Origin: a bacterium BRH_c32
GTDB taxonomy: Bacteria > Bacteroidota > Ignavibacteria > Ignavibacteriales > Melioribacteraceae
Length of the DNA: 64,000 bases
Direction: 5' to 3'
NCBI GenBank assembly: GCA_001516025.1
Contig: LOEU01000014.1
Coordinates: forward strand, 1 to 64,000
The position numbers were made by a program, and so were the translations under genes. Below the pieces are notes generated by a model. It did no database searches and was not told the origin of the DNA. It was given only the letters and a program-made list of their open reading frames with translations. This document shows, in pieces, positions 45,092 to 54,291 of this stretch. How positions within the stretch are numbered: position 1 is the first letter of the stretch; every line of letters starts with the position of its first letter.

Positions 45092-45129
45092 AAAAAAAAA
45101 GGCAGGTTATTTTATAAACAACCTGCCTT
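45092..45129 (-). terminator. Terminator of the exbB-exbD-exbD operon
   Basis: GGCAGGTT (45101-45108) pairs with AACCTGCC (45120-45127) around an 11-base AT loop. On the minus strand the hairpin is followed by nine T residues (A-run 45092-45100). It lies 22 bases after the second exbD stop, before the yqeY start. Confidence 0.9.
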
Positions 45130-45150
45130 AATAATTATTAGAAAGAAATG

Positions 45151-45564
45151 CTATATTTTAATCATAGCAGAATAGTTGATTCTAAGGCAGGATGCTTTTC
45201 TTAACTCCTGTTGAATATCTGTAACTATTCCCATATCAGAACCTTTATCAATTCTTAACGATATAATAATGTTAGGAAGAGCAGTTCTTTTAGCATACAT
45301 AATTTTTTGAATTTCTTCTAATTTGGTTAGACTGTCATTTACTTGTATTCTTCCGTCAGTACCAACCCAAACGTATGATACTAAACGTTTGTTTTCAATT
45401 TTTTCTATTGCTTTTGCTTCAGGTAGTTTAAACTTAACCAATACATCGACTTCACGTAAAGTAGTAGTAACCATGAAGAACAAAAGCAGCATAAACACAA
45501 TATCCGCCAACGATGAAGTTGGAATACCGGCTGTGGAAGATGCACGTTTCTTTTTAAAAGTCAT
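45151..45564 (-). CDS. exbD: ExbD/TolR-family biopolymer transport protein, 137 aa
   Basis: 137 residues with one membrane segment (about 18-38, 'TSSLADIVFMLLLFFMVTT' pattern) containing the proton-relay aspartate, and a periplasmic domain. The ExbD signature with Asp in the helix is present. It is the second ExbD paralogue in a row, 14 bases after the first. It should form, with ExbB, a proton-motive-force motor that drives a TonB- or Tol-like protein; no tonB is in the window. Confidence 0.94.
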   Translation of the reverse strand: MTFKKKRASSTAGIPTSSLADIVFMLLLFFMVTTTLREVDVLVKFKLPEAKAIEKIENKRLVSYVWVGTDGRIQVNDSLTKLEEIQKIMYAKRTALPNIIISLRIDKGSDMGIVTDIQQELRKASCLRINYSAMIKI

Positions 45565-45578
45565 CTTATTTTGTCCTT

Positions 45579-46124
45579 TTATGATTTAATTTTTTCAGGT
45601 TCTGCAATACTTATCGTGATTGGAATTTTTTCACGAATATCTTTTATTTCCTCACTTTTTTCATTAAAATCAATAGTACGCTTTCCATATCTTCTTTGAG
45701 CATACTCTTCTCTTACTTCAAAATAAGCAAGTTTCACCTGATCTAAAGCCTGAATATATAAGTTGTAATTTGTTTTTCTATCTGTCTTCACTGAAACTAC
45801 AAGCTTCTTATTTGCAGGAAGTTCTATTTTGCTTTCAATTCTTGGCTTTAATGTTTTTGAAATTTGAGGAATAGCAATTACCTCATTATTCAATAAAACA
45901 TCACCATTCTCATTAATTAAAAGAGCAGCTAATCTCTCTTTGGAAATCGGTACTGTTGTTTGCTGATCTGCCGGAATAAATTCCGGTAATGTCATACCGA
46001 TACCTGTATCAACGTCAATTACTGTAGAGACAAGGAAGAAGAGCAAAAGCAAAAAAGAAATATCTGCCATTGAACTCGTAGGAATTTCAGGATCCGGCCT
46101 TTTTTTCTTTTTAATATGAACCAT
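45579..46124 (-). CDS. exbD: ExbD/TolR-family biopolymer transport protein, 181 aa
   Basis: 181 residues: a basic cytoplasmic tail ('MVHIKKKKRPDPEIP'), one membrane segment with the key aspartate ('TSSMADISFLLLLFFLVST'), and a longer periplasmic domain than the neighbour. The long form (180-200 residues) with a second short ExbD is a common pair in Bacteroidota. It lies 21 bases downstream of exbB. The two paralogues may form a hetero-dimer in one motor. Confidence 0.94.
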   Translation of the reverse strand: MVHIKKKKRPDPEIPTSSMADISFLLLLFFLVSTVIDVDTGIGMTLPEFIPADQQTTVPISKERLAALLINENGDVLLNNEVIAIPQISKTLKPRIESKIELPANKKLVVSVKTDRKTNYNLYIQALDQVKLAYFEVREEYAQRRYGKRTIDFNEKSEEIKDIREKIPITISIAEPEKIKS

Positions 46125-46145
46125 AGTTTAATCTCTTGTGTGTAA

Positions 46146-46838
46146 TTATTTTTTATTTTTATTTAAGTCATATAATGTATCGATTAACTCGATAGATGCT
46201 TCTTCCATATCTGCAACAATTTTATCAATTCTTGAAATAAAATAGTTGTAACATACTTGAAGAATCATAGCTACAATAAGACCAAATAATGTAGTTAATA
46301 AAGCAACCGAAATACCACCTGCAACAACACCCGGTGAAATCTGAGCAGCTTCTTTAATAGAATCAAATGCTACGATCATACCTTGTACTGTACCGCTGAA
46401 TCCTAAAAGTGGAGCAATCATAATAAATGTTGAGATCCAGATTAAACCCTTTTCTAACATGCTCATTTCGATAGCACCATAAGCAGAGATCGATTTTTCA
46501 ACTGCTTCTAAGCCTTCTTCTGCTCTTAATAAACCGGCATGAAAAACTGATGCAATTGAACCACTGCTGTTCTGGCATAATTTTGTAGCTTCTTCGATAC
46601 CACCTTTGTTGATAGCATCTTTTACTTGTACTAAAAATTTCTTTGCGTTGATGTTTGCTTTGGTTAAAGTATAAAAGCGTTCAAATGCAAATGCTAGCCC
46701 TAACACTAAACATGCTAGGATAGGATACATGAACCCTCCACCTTCAACGAATTTCATTTGTAAATATGTTAACATCCCTGTGTCTTGCGCTTGAGCTAAA
46801 ACTAAGGATATTGTTCCTGTGATGGCGTTAATTGGCAT
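46146..46838 (-). CDS. exbB: MotA/TolQ/ExbB proton channel protein
   Basis: 230 residues with three membrane segments: near 31-50 ('GGGFMYPILACLVLGLA'), 134-155 and 170-195 ('LLTTLFGLIVAMILQVCYN' pattern). The TolQ/ExbB core motif 'GTVQGMI' followed by 'GISVALLTTLFGLIVA' is intact. Three ExbB subunits per motor in E. coli have five copies around two ExbD; the same layout is probable. A GGAGGTT sits seven bases upstream of the ATG. First gene of the operon. Confidence 0.95.
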   Translation of the reverse strand: MPINAITGTISLVLAQAQDTGMLTYLQMKFVEGGGFMYPILACLVLGLAFAFERFYTLTKANINAKKFLVQVKDAINKGGIEEATKLCQNSSGSIASVFHAGLLRAEEGLEAVEKSISAYGAIEMSMLEKGLIWISTFIMIAPLLGFSGTVQGMIVAFDSIKEAAQISPGVVAGGISVALLTTLFGLIVAMILQVCYNYFISRIDKIVADMEEASIELIDTLYDLNKNKK

Positions 46839-47191
46839 AAAGAATAACCTCCGATATAGTTTGTTTTTTTTGAATTTCTATTTTGCAAAAAATATTCTAA
46901 ATAATCGGACTAAGATTAACCATTTAGCGAAAAAAAGTCAATAAGTAATTTTAGATATCTTAATCTAATTTAATTATCTGTTTTTCTTTAAGACTATCTT
47001 AATCGACAATATTTATCAGTTATTTAAGAAGAAAAACCATAAACGAACACTTTCTTCTTTCAATTTCAAAATAACTATTTTTTTCTAATAATCTAGCAAT
47101 TATTTGTTAATAATGTTTCGTAAAAGCAATATTATTAAAAATATTCTTTTTTTTGTATTATTAAAATAAGAATAATAATTAAAGAATAATA
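46839..47191. other. 353-base AT-rich divergent spacer between exbB and polA
   Basis: The longest non-coding stretch in the window. It must hold the promoters of exbB (minus) and polA (plus), but no element matches TAnnTTTG exactly at a good distance. No tRNA, riboswitch-like GC-rich fold or reading frame of note. Immediately before polA the 12-mer AAGAATAATAAT occurs twice (47168-47179 and 47182-47193, the second reaching into the start codon). Long A and T runs dominate. Confidence 0.6.
46846..46852 (-). promoter_or_regulatory. Shine-Dalgarno of exbB
   Basis: GGAGGTT on the minus strand with a seven-base gap to the ATG at 46838, a strong site by the standards of this window. Confidence 0.65.
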
Positions 47192-49975
47192 ATGCAAAAA
47201 TTAGTCCTATTAGATGGAATGGCTTTAATTTATAAAGCATACTTTGCTTTTATCCAACGTCCCCTTTCAAATTCAAAAGGTGAACCTACTTCAGCCACTT
47301 TCGGATTTTTAAATCAATTACATAAAATCATTGTTGACACTAAACCGGATTATTTAGCTGTCGGATTTGATTCTAAAGAGAAAACTTTTAGGCATGATCT
47401 ATATGAAAAATATAAATCATCCAGATTAGTAATGCCTGAAGATATGGTTCCTCAAATCCATAGAATTAAGGATCTTTTGCATGCAGCTAAAATACCGGTT
47501 CTTATTCTTCCGGGTTATGAAGCAGACGATATTATTGGAACAGTATTAAAAAAATCAGAAGAAAACGGGCTGATATCTTATGCCGTTACTCCCGATAAGG
47601 ATTATATTCAATTAGTAACCAAATTTATAAATATTTATAAACCGGGTAAAAGTGCAGAAGAAAACGAGATAATTACTATTGATAAGGTGATTTCTGATTT
47701 GGGATTCAGTCCTATAAATATGATCGATTACCTTGCATTAGTAGGTGATCAAAGTGATGATATACCAGGAGTGCCCGGAGTAGGCCCTAAAACTGCCCTC
47801 CCTTTAATTCATAAATATAAAACGATCGAAAACCTGTATGATAATTTAGAAGAACTTGAGAAAAAATCTCTTGCTGAAAAATTGATACTTCACAAAGAAT
47901 CAGCATTCCTATCGAAAAGATTAGCGACCATAGAAGTAAATGTACCTATCGATTATGTTTTTGAGGATATGAAATTCAGTTGTGAGTTTGGTGAAGATTT
48001 TTTCAAACAGCTAAATGAACTTGAATTTAGAACTTTGTTCGTGAAGTATAAAGAGCTTATTACTAAAAATGAATCTCCAAATGTATCTTCTAAAACAATA
48101 AGTATTGATCCATCAGAGATTCCAATTGAAAAAGAAGCCTTCATAAAAGGAGTTGCAAAGTATCACCTTATTAAGGACGAAAAGGAAGCTAAAGAATTAG
48201 CTGCTCGGTTAAACGAAGCTGATTTAATTGTTTTTGATACAGAAACAGATTCTTTGGATACTCTCAAAGCAAATTTAATTGGATGTTCTTTTGCAGTAAA
48301 AGAAAATGAAGCATTTTTCATCGCTGTAAATCCGTTTGTTCAAGGCGGTGATCTTTTCGCATCCGATCTATCCGATAGAATCGGATTAGACGATTTTATT
48401 AAAATATTTTCTCCCCTTTTTGCAAATAAAAACATCAAGAAAGTTTGTCAAAATGGCAAATATGATATTGGTATTATGAGGACAATGGGAATAGAAGTAA
48501 ATAATTTCTTCTTTGATACAATGCTAGCTAGTTATGTTATTGACCCTGACGAAAAACATGGTATGGATGATCTATCAGAAAAATATTTGAATTATAAACC
48601 TATCACCTTTGTAGAGGTAGTTGGAAAAGGTAATAAAGGAGAGGGTATTTATTCCGCCGATCTTAATTTATTAAGTGATTATGCGTGCGAAGATGCTGAT
48701 GTAACTCTCAAATTGTATAATGTTTTAAGTAAGAAATTGAAAACTGATGGTATGGAAAGAATTGCTTTCGATATTGAATTCCCACTTGTGGAAGTGCTCG
48801 AAGATATGGAAAGAACCGGAGTGAAAATTGATATCCCTACATTGAATACAATTAGCGAAATTTTACAAACGGATATTGACCGATGTACTGAAAAAATATA
48901 TGAGATCTCTGGAGAAACGTTTAATATTAATTCTACTCAACAGCTCCAAAAAATTCTCTTTGATACATTGAACTTACCGAAAACTAAGAAAACAAAAACA
49001 GGATTCTCTACCGATGCAAGGTCATTGGAAAATCTTAGAGGTTCACATGAAATAATTGATTATTTAATGGAGTATAGAACAGTTGCTAAATTAAAATCCA
49101 CTTATGCTGATTCTCTTCCAAATTTAATAAATGAAAAAACAAAAAGGATTCATACTACCTTTAACCAAACTGGCGCATCAACCGGTCGTCTTTCAAGTAC
49201 TGATCCCAACATACAGAATATACCGATACGAACCGAGATGGGTAAGGAAATTAGGAAAGCATTTGTAGCCAAGGATGATAATCATCTTTTATTAAGTGCA
49301 GACTATAGTCAAATAGAATTACGCATTATGGCAAGTATATGCGGCGATCCGAATTTAACATCAGCATTTGCTGAAAAAGAAGATATCCATAAAAGAACTG
49401 CCGCATTAGTCTTTAATGTATCCGAAGATGAAGTTGATTCAGATATGAGAAGAAAAGCAAAAGAAGTTAATTTCGGTATTCTATATGGTATCGGAGTATT
49501 TGGATTAAAAACTCGACTCGGAATTCCACAAAATCATGCTAAGGAAATAATCGATACTTATTTTAAGAATTTTTCTAAGGTAAAAGAATTTATGGAGTCC
49601 TCCAAAGAAAGTGCTAAAAAATTGGGATACGCAGAAACTATACTCGGAAGAAGAAGATATTTAAAGAATATAAATAGCGGTAACAGTCTGTTAAGGCAGT
49701 TTGAAGAACGTGTCGCGATCAATATGCCTATTCAAGGAACGGCAGCCGATATGATCAAGTTAGCAATGATAAATATTTTCAAGGAATTTAATATCCGTAA
49801 ATTAAAATCTAAAATGCTGCTTCAGGTTCACGATGAATTGTTGTTTGACGTAGATATATCTGAATTAGATGAAGTAAAAGAGATCGTAAAAAGATTAATG
49901 GAGAATGCACTTAAATTAAATGTTCCTGTACTTGTGGAAATGGGAACAGGGGATAATTGGCTTGATGCTCATTAA
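47192..49975 (+). CDS. polA: DNA polymerase I
   Basis: 927 residues with all three domains: 5'-3' exonuclease/flap nuclease (1-290, 'LLDGMALIYKAYFAF', 'PDKDYIQLV', 'GDQSDDIPGVPGVG'), 3'-5' exonuclease (about 330-500) with the proofreading residues in 'VFDTETDSLD' and 'CEDADVTLKL', and the family A polymerase domain with 'SADYSQIELRIMA', the O-helix 'DMRRKAKEVNFGILYG' and 'QVHDELLFDV'. The proofreading site therefore looks intact, unlike in Thermus. Monocistronic on the plus strand; the last 4 bases overlap the convergent unknown gene. Confidence 0.98.
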   Translation: MQKLVLLDGMALIYKAYFAFIQRPLSNSKGEPTSATFGFLNQLHKIIVDTKPDYLAVGFDSKEKTFRHDLYEKYKSSRLVMPEDMVPQIHRIKDLLHAAKIPVLILPGYEADDIIGTVLKKSEENGLISYAVTPDKDYIQLVTKFINIYKPGKSAEENEIITIDKVISDLGFSPINMIDYLALVGDQSDDIPGVPGVGPKTALPLIHKYKTIENLYDNLEELEKKSLAEKLILHKESAFLSKRLATIEVNVPIDYVFEDMKFSCEFGEDFFKQLNELEFRTLFVKYKELITKNESPNVSSKTISIDPSEIPIEKEAFIKGVAKYHLIKDEKEAKELAARLNEADLIVFDTETDSLDTLKANLIGCSFAVKENEAFFIAVNPFVQGGDLFASDLSDRIGLDDFIKIFSPLFANKNIKKVCQNGKYDIGIMRTMGIEVNNFFFDTMLASYVIDPDEKHGMDDLSEKYLNYKPITFVEVVGKGNKGEGIYSADLNLLSDYACEDADVTLKLYNVLSKKLKTDGMERIAFDIEFPLVEVLEDMERTGVKIDIPTLNTISEILQTDIDRCTEKIYEISGETFNINSTQQLQKILFDTLNLPKTKKTKTGFSTDARSLENLRGSHEIIDYLMEYRTVAKLKSTYADSLPNLINEKTKRIHTTFNQTGASTGRLSSTDPNIQNIPIRTEMGKEIRKAFVAKDDNHLLLSADYSQIELRIMASICGDPNLTSAFAEKEDIHKRTAALVFNVSEDEVDSDMRRKAKEVNFGILYGIGVFGLKTRLGIPQNHAKEIIDTYFKNFSKVKEFMESSKESAKKLGYAETILGRRRYLKNINSGNSLLRQFEERVAINMPIQGTAADMIKLAMINIFKEFNIRKLKSKMLLQVHDELLFDVDISELDEVKEIVKRLMENALKLNVPVLVEMGTGDNWLDAH

Positions 49976-50394
49976 TCAGATAAAAAATAATAGATTAAAA
50001 TACCGATATTCACTTGGAGCAATCCAAGCGATATCCCACTAATTGAATCGTAAGTATTATAGTTACTCTCGTAATTTTTATCGGACGAATATTTTGTAAA
50101 CTCCCTATCTGCCTTTAATTTGAAATAGGCAGATACTCCACCTAAAACGACAGCACTTCCGACAAGTATTTTAGATAATGTTGAATTAAAGAATTTCTCA
50201 TCCTTATCATATGGGAATTTAATTTGATGGATTTCAGGAATCGATTTGCCCCATTCAAATGAAGATTTATATACTCCTGTTGTATCAATTGAATTATCAT
50301 TCCATATTCTACTTGTAGAATCGGGCAACATTCCTGAAACCGAATAAGTATAAAAGAATACTAAAACCAGACTATTTCTTATTAACTTTTTCAT
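49972..50394 (-). CDS. Unknown small membrane protein of the envelope cluster
   Basis: 140 residues. A signal-like hydrophobic N-terminus (about 7-21), a hydrophilic part, one hydrophobic segment at about 75-92 ('ILVGSAVVLGGVSAYFKL') and another at 118-137. The spacer 'KADREFTKY..YDSISG' between them resembles a motif in many Bacteroidota/Ignavibacteria cell-surface proteins. No enzymatic residues. It overlaps the propeller lipoprotein gene by 23 bases and ends convergently against polA. Role unknown, but linked by position to the lipoprotein and barrel protein upstream. Confidence 0.65.
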   Translation of the reverse strand: MKKLIRNSLVLVFFYTYSVSGMLPDSTSRIWNDNSIDTTGVYKSSFEWGKSIPEIHQIKFPYDKDEKFFNSTLSKILVGSAVVLGGVSAYFKLKADREFTKYSSDKNYESNYNTYDSISGISLGLLQVNIGILIYYFLSD

Positions 50395-51499
50395 ATACTT
50401 TTATTAATCCTTTTGCTACTCCGAAATAAACTCTATTTTCATAAATCTGAGGCACAGTTTTTATTCTTTCTTCAACTTTAACTCTCGAATATTCTTTGCC
50501 TGTATCTTTGTTTAGGAATAATATCTCTCCGACACTATTAGTAACCAATAAATAATCATTAGTTAAAACAAGCGGAATATTTGTGAATCCACTTAATTTC
50601 GTTTTCCACTTCACTTTCCGATTAACCTTATCGATACAGACAGTATTACCACTATAATCAATGAAATATAATCCTTTATCATCAGACACTCCGCTCTGTA
50701 TTATGCTTAATGAAACGTCAGACAATTGAATATCCGAAATATTTTCTTCTTTGAATATCTCATAAGAATTATCATTAATAACAACAATCTCTTCTTTATA
50801 AGAAAATATCTTTTCTAAATTCATATTTACTAATTCAATTTTTGCTTTGTTTTCTATTAATGAAAATGAATATAAATTACCATCATAGCCGACATAATAT
50901 ATTTTGTCATTTACAAGTATTGGTTCACTTTTTAATTCACTAAGCAACTTGTGTTTCGATTCAAAAGCACCTGCTAAATTAATCCTATATAAAATACCTC
51001 TATTACTTATTGCTATGATATGATCTTTATATTTCATTATGTTATAATCAACATTACCATCAATATTAATTTCGCTTAATACCTTATTATTAAGGATATC
51101 ATAGAAATATAATGTAGCATAATTATTATTATAATTATTTAACGGGATAAATAGACGATAATTACTAAGAATAGGAGGGACATTTATTGACCCATTAAAC
51201 TGATGATCGCCTATTATTTTATTTTCTTCGATATCAATTATGTAAAACTTACCTGCTAAGTCACCCAAGAATAAATATGAATCAAAAAAGAAAAAGGGAT
51301 TTTTATCGAGATTGCCTTTAATCGATATTTCATTTTTATAACTAAATGAATCTTCTAATGCTGTTTCGAAGAAATAGTTATTTGTGTAATTTCTATTTTT
51401 ATCAGCTTGAGCATCATTGAAAGTTATACGCTTTAGTATCAACGGTTTTGAACAGCCGACGAAATAGAATATTAATAATATTGAACTAATTATTTTCAT
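50372..51499 (-). CDS. PQQ-like beta-propeller lipoprotein
   Basis: 375 residues. A lipobox 'FYFVGC' near residue 16 predicts a lipid-anchored protein. The rest consists of repeated four-strand blades with the typical pattern of PQQ/BamB-like propellers, such as 'YFYDILNNKVLSEINI', 'LYSFSLIENKAK', 'KVNRKVKWKTKL' and 'LFLNKDTGKEYSRVKV'. It resembles BamB in layout but I cannot assign it as such. The start overlaps the barrel-protein gene stop by one base, so the propeller protein probably works with it. Confidence 0.8.
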   Translation of the reverse strand: MKIISSILLIFYFVGCSKPLILKRITFNDAQADKNRNYTNNYFFETALEDSFSYKNEISIKGNLDKNPFFFFDSYLFLGDLAGKFYIIDIEENKIIGDHQFNGSINVPPILSNYRLFIPLNNYNNNYATLYFYDILNNKVLSEINIDGNVDYNIMKYKDHIIAISNRGILYRINLAGAFESKHKLLSELKSEPILVNDKIYYVGYDGNLYSFSLIENKAKIELVNMNLEKIFSYKEEIVVINDNSYEIFKEENISDIQLSDVSLSIIQSGVSDDKGLYFIDYSGNTVCIDKVNRKVKWKTKLSGFTNIPLVLTNDYLLVTNSVGEILFLNKDTGKEYSRVKVEERIKTVPQIYENRVYFGVAKGLIKVYEKVNKK

Positions 51500-54291
51500 T
51501 AGAAATCAACTCCGAAAAAGAATTGATAAAACAATCCGGGCTGGAAACTATTAAAATTGTTTTCAATCTTTTTGCCAACATCATACCTAAAGACAATTGA
51601 GTTTAGGAAATTTAATCTAAATCCTGCACCTACACTTCCAAGCGTCTCTTTATATTCATTATCCCAGGCACCTCCTGCATCCATAAATAAAGCACCGCGT
51701 ATATTAAAAAAGCCAACACCAATAAATGGAAATTTAATTACAAATTGATCAATTAGCGGGAAACGATATTCCATAGAAGAAAGCCAAAGTTTCTCCCCTC
51801 TTATTTTGAAACGTGGCCATCCTCTCAAGTCCCAACTCCCACCTGCAAAATATCTCCTTGCCTCCTTACCATGATTTATATATACTGAACCTCTTATTGC
51901 TAATGATGTACGTGTATCTAAACGTAAATAATGACGGTAATCAGCTATAAATGAATAGAAATTAACATTACTATATCTTACATCGGAAGTGTAACCTAAC
52001 AGTACTTTATATCTATTCCCATCCATTGGACCTGTCGGTCCCCAAAGTGTGTTATCATGTACATAAGAAATTGCATTTGAAATTAGTAGTGATTTCCTTG
52101 TAATAATATCACCTATTAAATCTTTATCTGAATTTGCAATACTATTACTCATCTCTACTCTGCTAAATACTGAGATCGGGAATATTAAATCGAAAAATCC
52201 ACCATATACTTTTTCATAATAGTAGCTATCGGATTCTCTTATATCATATCTTCTTCCGGAATAATTAAATACGCCAAAAGCATAATTAGTCCTTCCTTTA
52301 AGATTTATTTTTGAAAGTGATAAATTAAAACTCTTGAGTATATCGCTTTGAACTTCCGCTGTATTATATAAATAGAAAAGATATTTGTCGTTACCGAGCA
52401 TATCGCTTAAAGTGAATAGAGCTCCTCCCCTAGTACCATAGATCGGATCCGTAATTATTTGACTTACTGCATAATCCAGCGAGTAATCATTCTTATAATT
52501 AATTCTTTCATTTTGCGATTCTAATTTAATTTTTGCCGGGTACCATCTCTCGTTAGTACTTACATATTGGATGGAGTTTATCTCTTCACCCTTCCCTTCA
52601 TCCAAATCTGTTTCGTATAAGTGGAATGTAAATGCTTCAAAAGCAGCGGTGATAATCCTTGTCGAATCAATAAATCCGAAATCATAAACGGATGTAACAA
52701 AATTTGTCTTCTTAACGAGTTTTTCTCCATCAAGTTTCCAGATATTATAAATGTCATTATAATCAGAAGTCAAATAGAGCTCTCCTGAAGGAGAATAATG
52801 TGGTGTAGAAATATTAGCGTCTATATAGGTCAAATAATTGATTGTGTTATCGGTAGAATTAAATTCAAACAGATTCATTTTTCCTTTGAATTTGCCTGCT
52901 GTCCTATCAGAACAAAATACTATACCCTTTCCATCATTTTTGAATATCGGGTCTATATCTTCATAGATATCATTTGTAATTCTTTCTAAAGCATTATTAG
53001 TTAGTTCATATACATATATATCTGGATATCCTTTTTCGTCAATTGCTGAAAAGGTAATTTTATTTCCATCTTCAGAAAAGGACGGTGAATTTATTGTTAT
53101 CAATTTATCAAATTCTAATTTGCTTTTAATTTTATCATCAATTAAAGAATAGATATGAATTACATCATTCTTGCCGCTTTTAGTTACGAATGCTGCGATA
53201 CCATTTTTAGATACATCTAAAGAATTATCCATTGCATGAAAAGATTCAAATCGTGAATCAATTTCTCCTTTAATTAGAAGTTCAGGATCTTCCAATTCTT
53301 TTGAATCATTATTAATTCTTATTTTGTATAATGATGTGTATCCATCATAATTTCCAATATAAATTATATATGTTTTATTATCTTGTGAGAAAACATTTGG
53401 AGAAAAGGTAAAACTATTTTGAGTAAGTTTTTTTGATTTGATTAAATGAGGAACCTTTGTTTCGTATAATGGATAATATTTTTTCTTTAATTCAAATTCC
53501 CACTTTTTACCAACTATTTCAACATCTTCATTTAAAGTAAATTCAATGATTTCATTAAATCTAGGAAACTTCCAAAGATTTTCCATTAATTTTAGAATTT
53601 TATCTTCACCATATTCTTTTGCAATAAATTGTAAGAATACTTCCCCTTCTTTATACATCAAATAGGTGCCATTTATTTTATCTAGATCATTATAAGAGAC
53701 AAAATATCCATTCAAAACAGCGTCTCTTATAACCATTTCAGATTGTGTATCCCAATCGCTTGACCAATACTCTGCTAATCCTTCAATAAACCATAGCGGT
53801 GGAAATTTATTTGTTGCTACTCGATGATCAGAAAGAACATTATAAATTTTATTAGTCATAAATACATGCACTAATTCATGCTTTATTACGTTCTTAAATC
53901 CTGGTATTGATCCTAAGAAAGGGATTACTACTCTCCCTTTCATAAATTCAAAGAATCCACCAACACCTTCCGGGATAAATCCCGGTGTTGTATTAGTTTG
54001 TTGAAAATGAAGGTGTGTATTATAAAATATTAAGGGTATTCTGATTACAGGAACATGATTGAATTTAATCTTCAAATCTTCATAAGCGTCCTCGGCAAAC
54101 TTAGCACCAATTTCTGCTAACTCAGAAAATTCTTCATAATGATAAATATCAAAATGTTCTGTTTTAATTACTTTCCAATTGAAATCATTGTACTGAATCT
54201 TATTGCGCCCAAAAAAATAAAATTGTGCATTTATAGAAAAAACTAGAGTAAATAATATTATTGTAGTTTTTAATAAAATGCCTTTTTTCAC
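51499..54291 (-). CDS. Gluzincin-like peptidase, TolB-like propeller and Omp85-type barrel in one protein
   Basis: 930 residues, signal peptide 1-22. Residues about 40-275 form a peptidase MA-like domain with 'HELVH' (138-142) and 'WFIEGLAEYW' (E170 or E174 as third ligand). Residues about 290-600 contain TolB/WD40-like repeats ('PSFSEDGNKITFSA', 'PIFKNDGKGIVFCSDRT', 'PHYSPSGELYLTSD'). Residues about 620-930 are a beta-barrel of the Bac_surface_Ag/Omp85 type with 'DLRGW', 'SSMEYRFPL' and a terminal aromatic strand ending in F. The start is GTG in a GTGA overlap with the isomerase gene. Domain order is visible; a peptidase role is inferred. Confidence 0.88.
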   Translation of the reverse strand: MKKGILLKTTIILFTLVFSINAQFYFFGRNKIQYNDFNWKVIKTEHFDIYHYEEFSELAEIGAKFAEDAYEDLKIKFNHVPVIRIPLIFYNTHLHFQQTNTTPGFIPEGVGGFFEFMKGRVVIPFLGSIPGFKNVIKHELVHVFMTNKIYNVLSDHRVATNKFPPLWFIEGLAEYWSSDWDTQSEMVIRDAVLNGYFVSYNDLDKINGTYLMYKEGEVFLQFIAKEYGEDKILKLMENLWKFPRFNEIIEFTLNEDVEIVGKKWEFELKKKYYPLYETKVPHLIKSKKLTQNSFTFSPNVFSQDNKTYIIYIGNYDGYTSLYKIRINNDSKELEDPELLIKGEIDSRFESFHAMDNSLDVSKNGIAAFVTKSGKNDVIHIYSLIDDKIKSKLEFDKLITINSPSFSEDGNKITFSAIDEKGYPDIYVYELTNNALERITNDIYEDIDPIFKNDGKGIVFCSDRTAGKFKGKMNLFEFNSTDNTINYLTYIDANISTPHYSPSGELYLTSDYNDIYNIWKLDGEKLVKKTNFVTSVYDFGFIDSTRIITAAFEAFTFHLYETDLDEGKGEEINSIQYVSTNERWYPAKIKLESQNERINYKNDYSLDYAVSQIITDPIYGTRGGALFTLSDMLGNDKYLFYLYNTAEVQSDILKSFNLSLSKINLKGRTNYAFGVFNYSGRRYDIRESDSYYYEKVYGGFFDLIFPISVFSRVEMSNSIANSDKDLIGDIITRKSLLISNAISYVHDNTLWGPTGPMDGNRYKVLLGYTSDVRYSNVNFYSFIADYRHYLRLDTRTSLAIRGSVYINHGKEARRYFAGGSWDLRGWPRFKIRGEKLWLSSMEYRFPLIDQFVIKFPFIGVGFFNIRGALFMDAGGAWDNEYKETLGSVGAGFRLNFLNSIVFRYDVGKKIENNFNSFQPGLFYQFFFGVDF

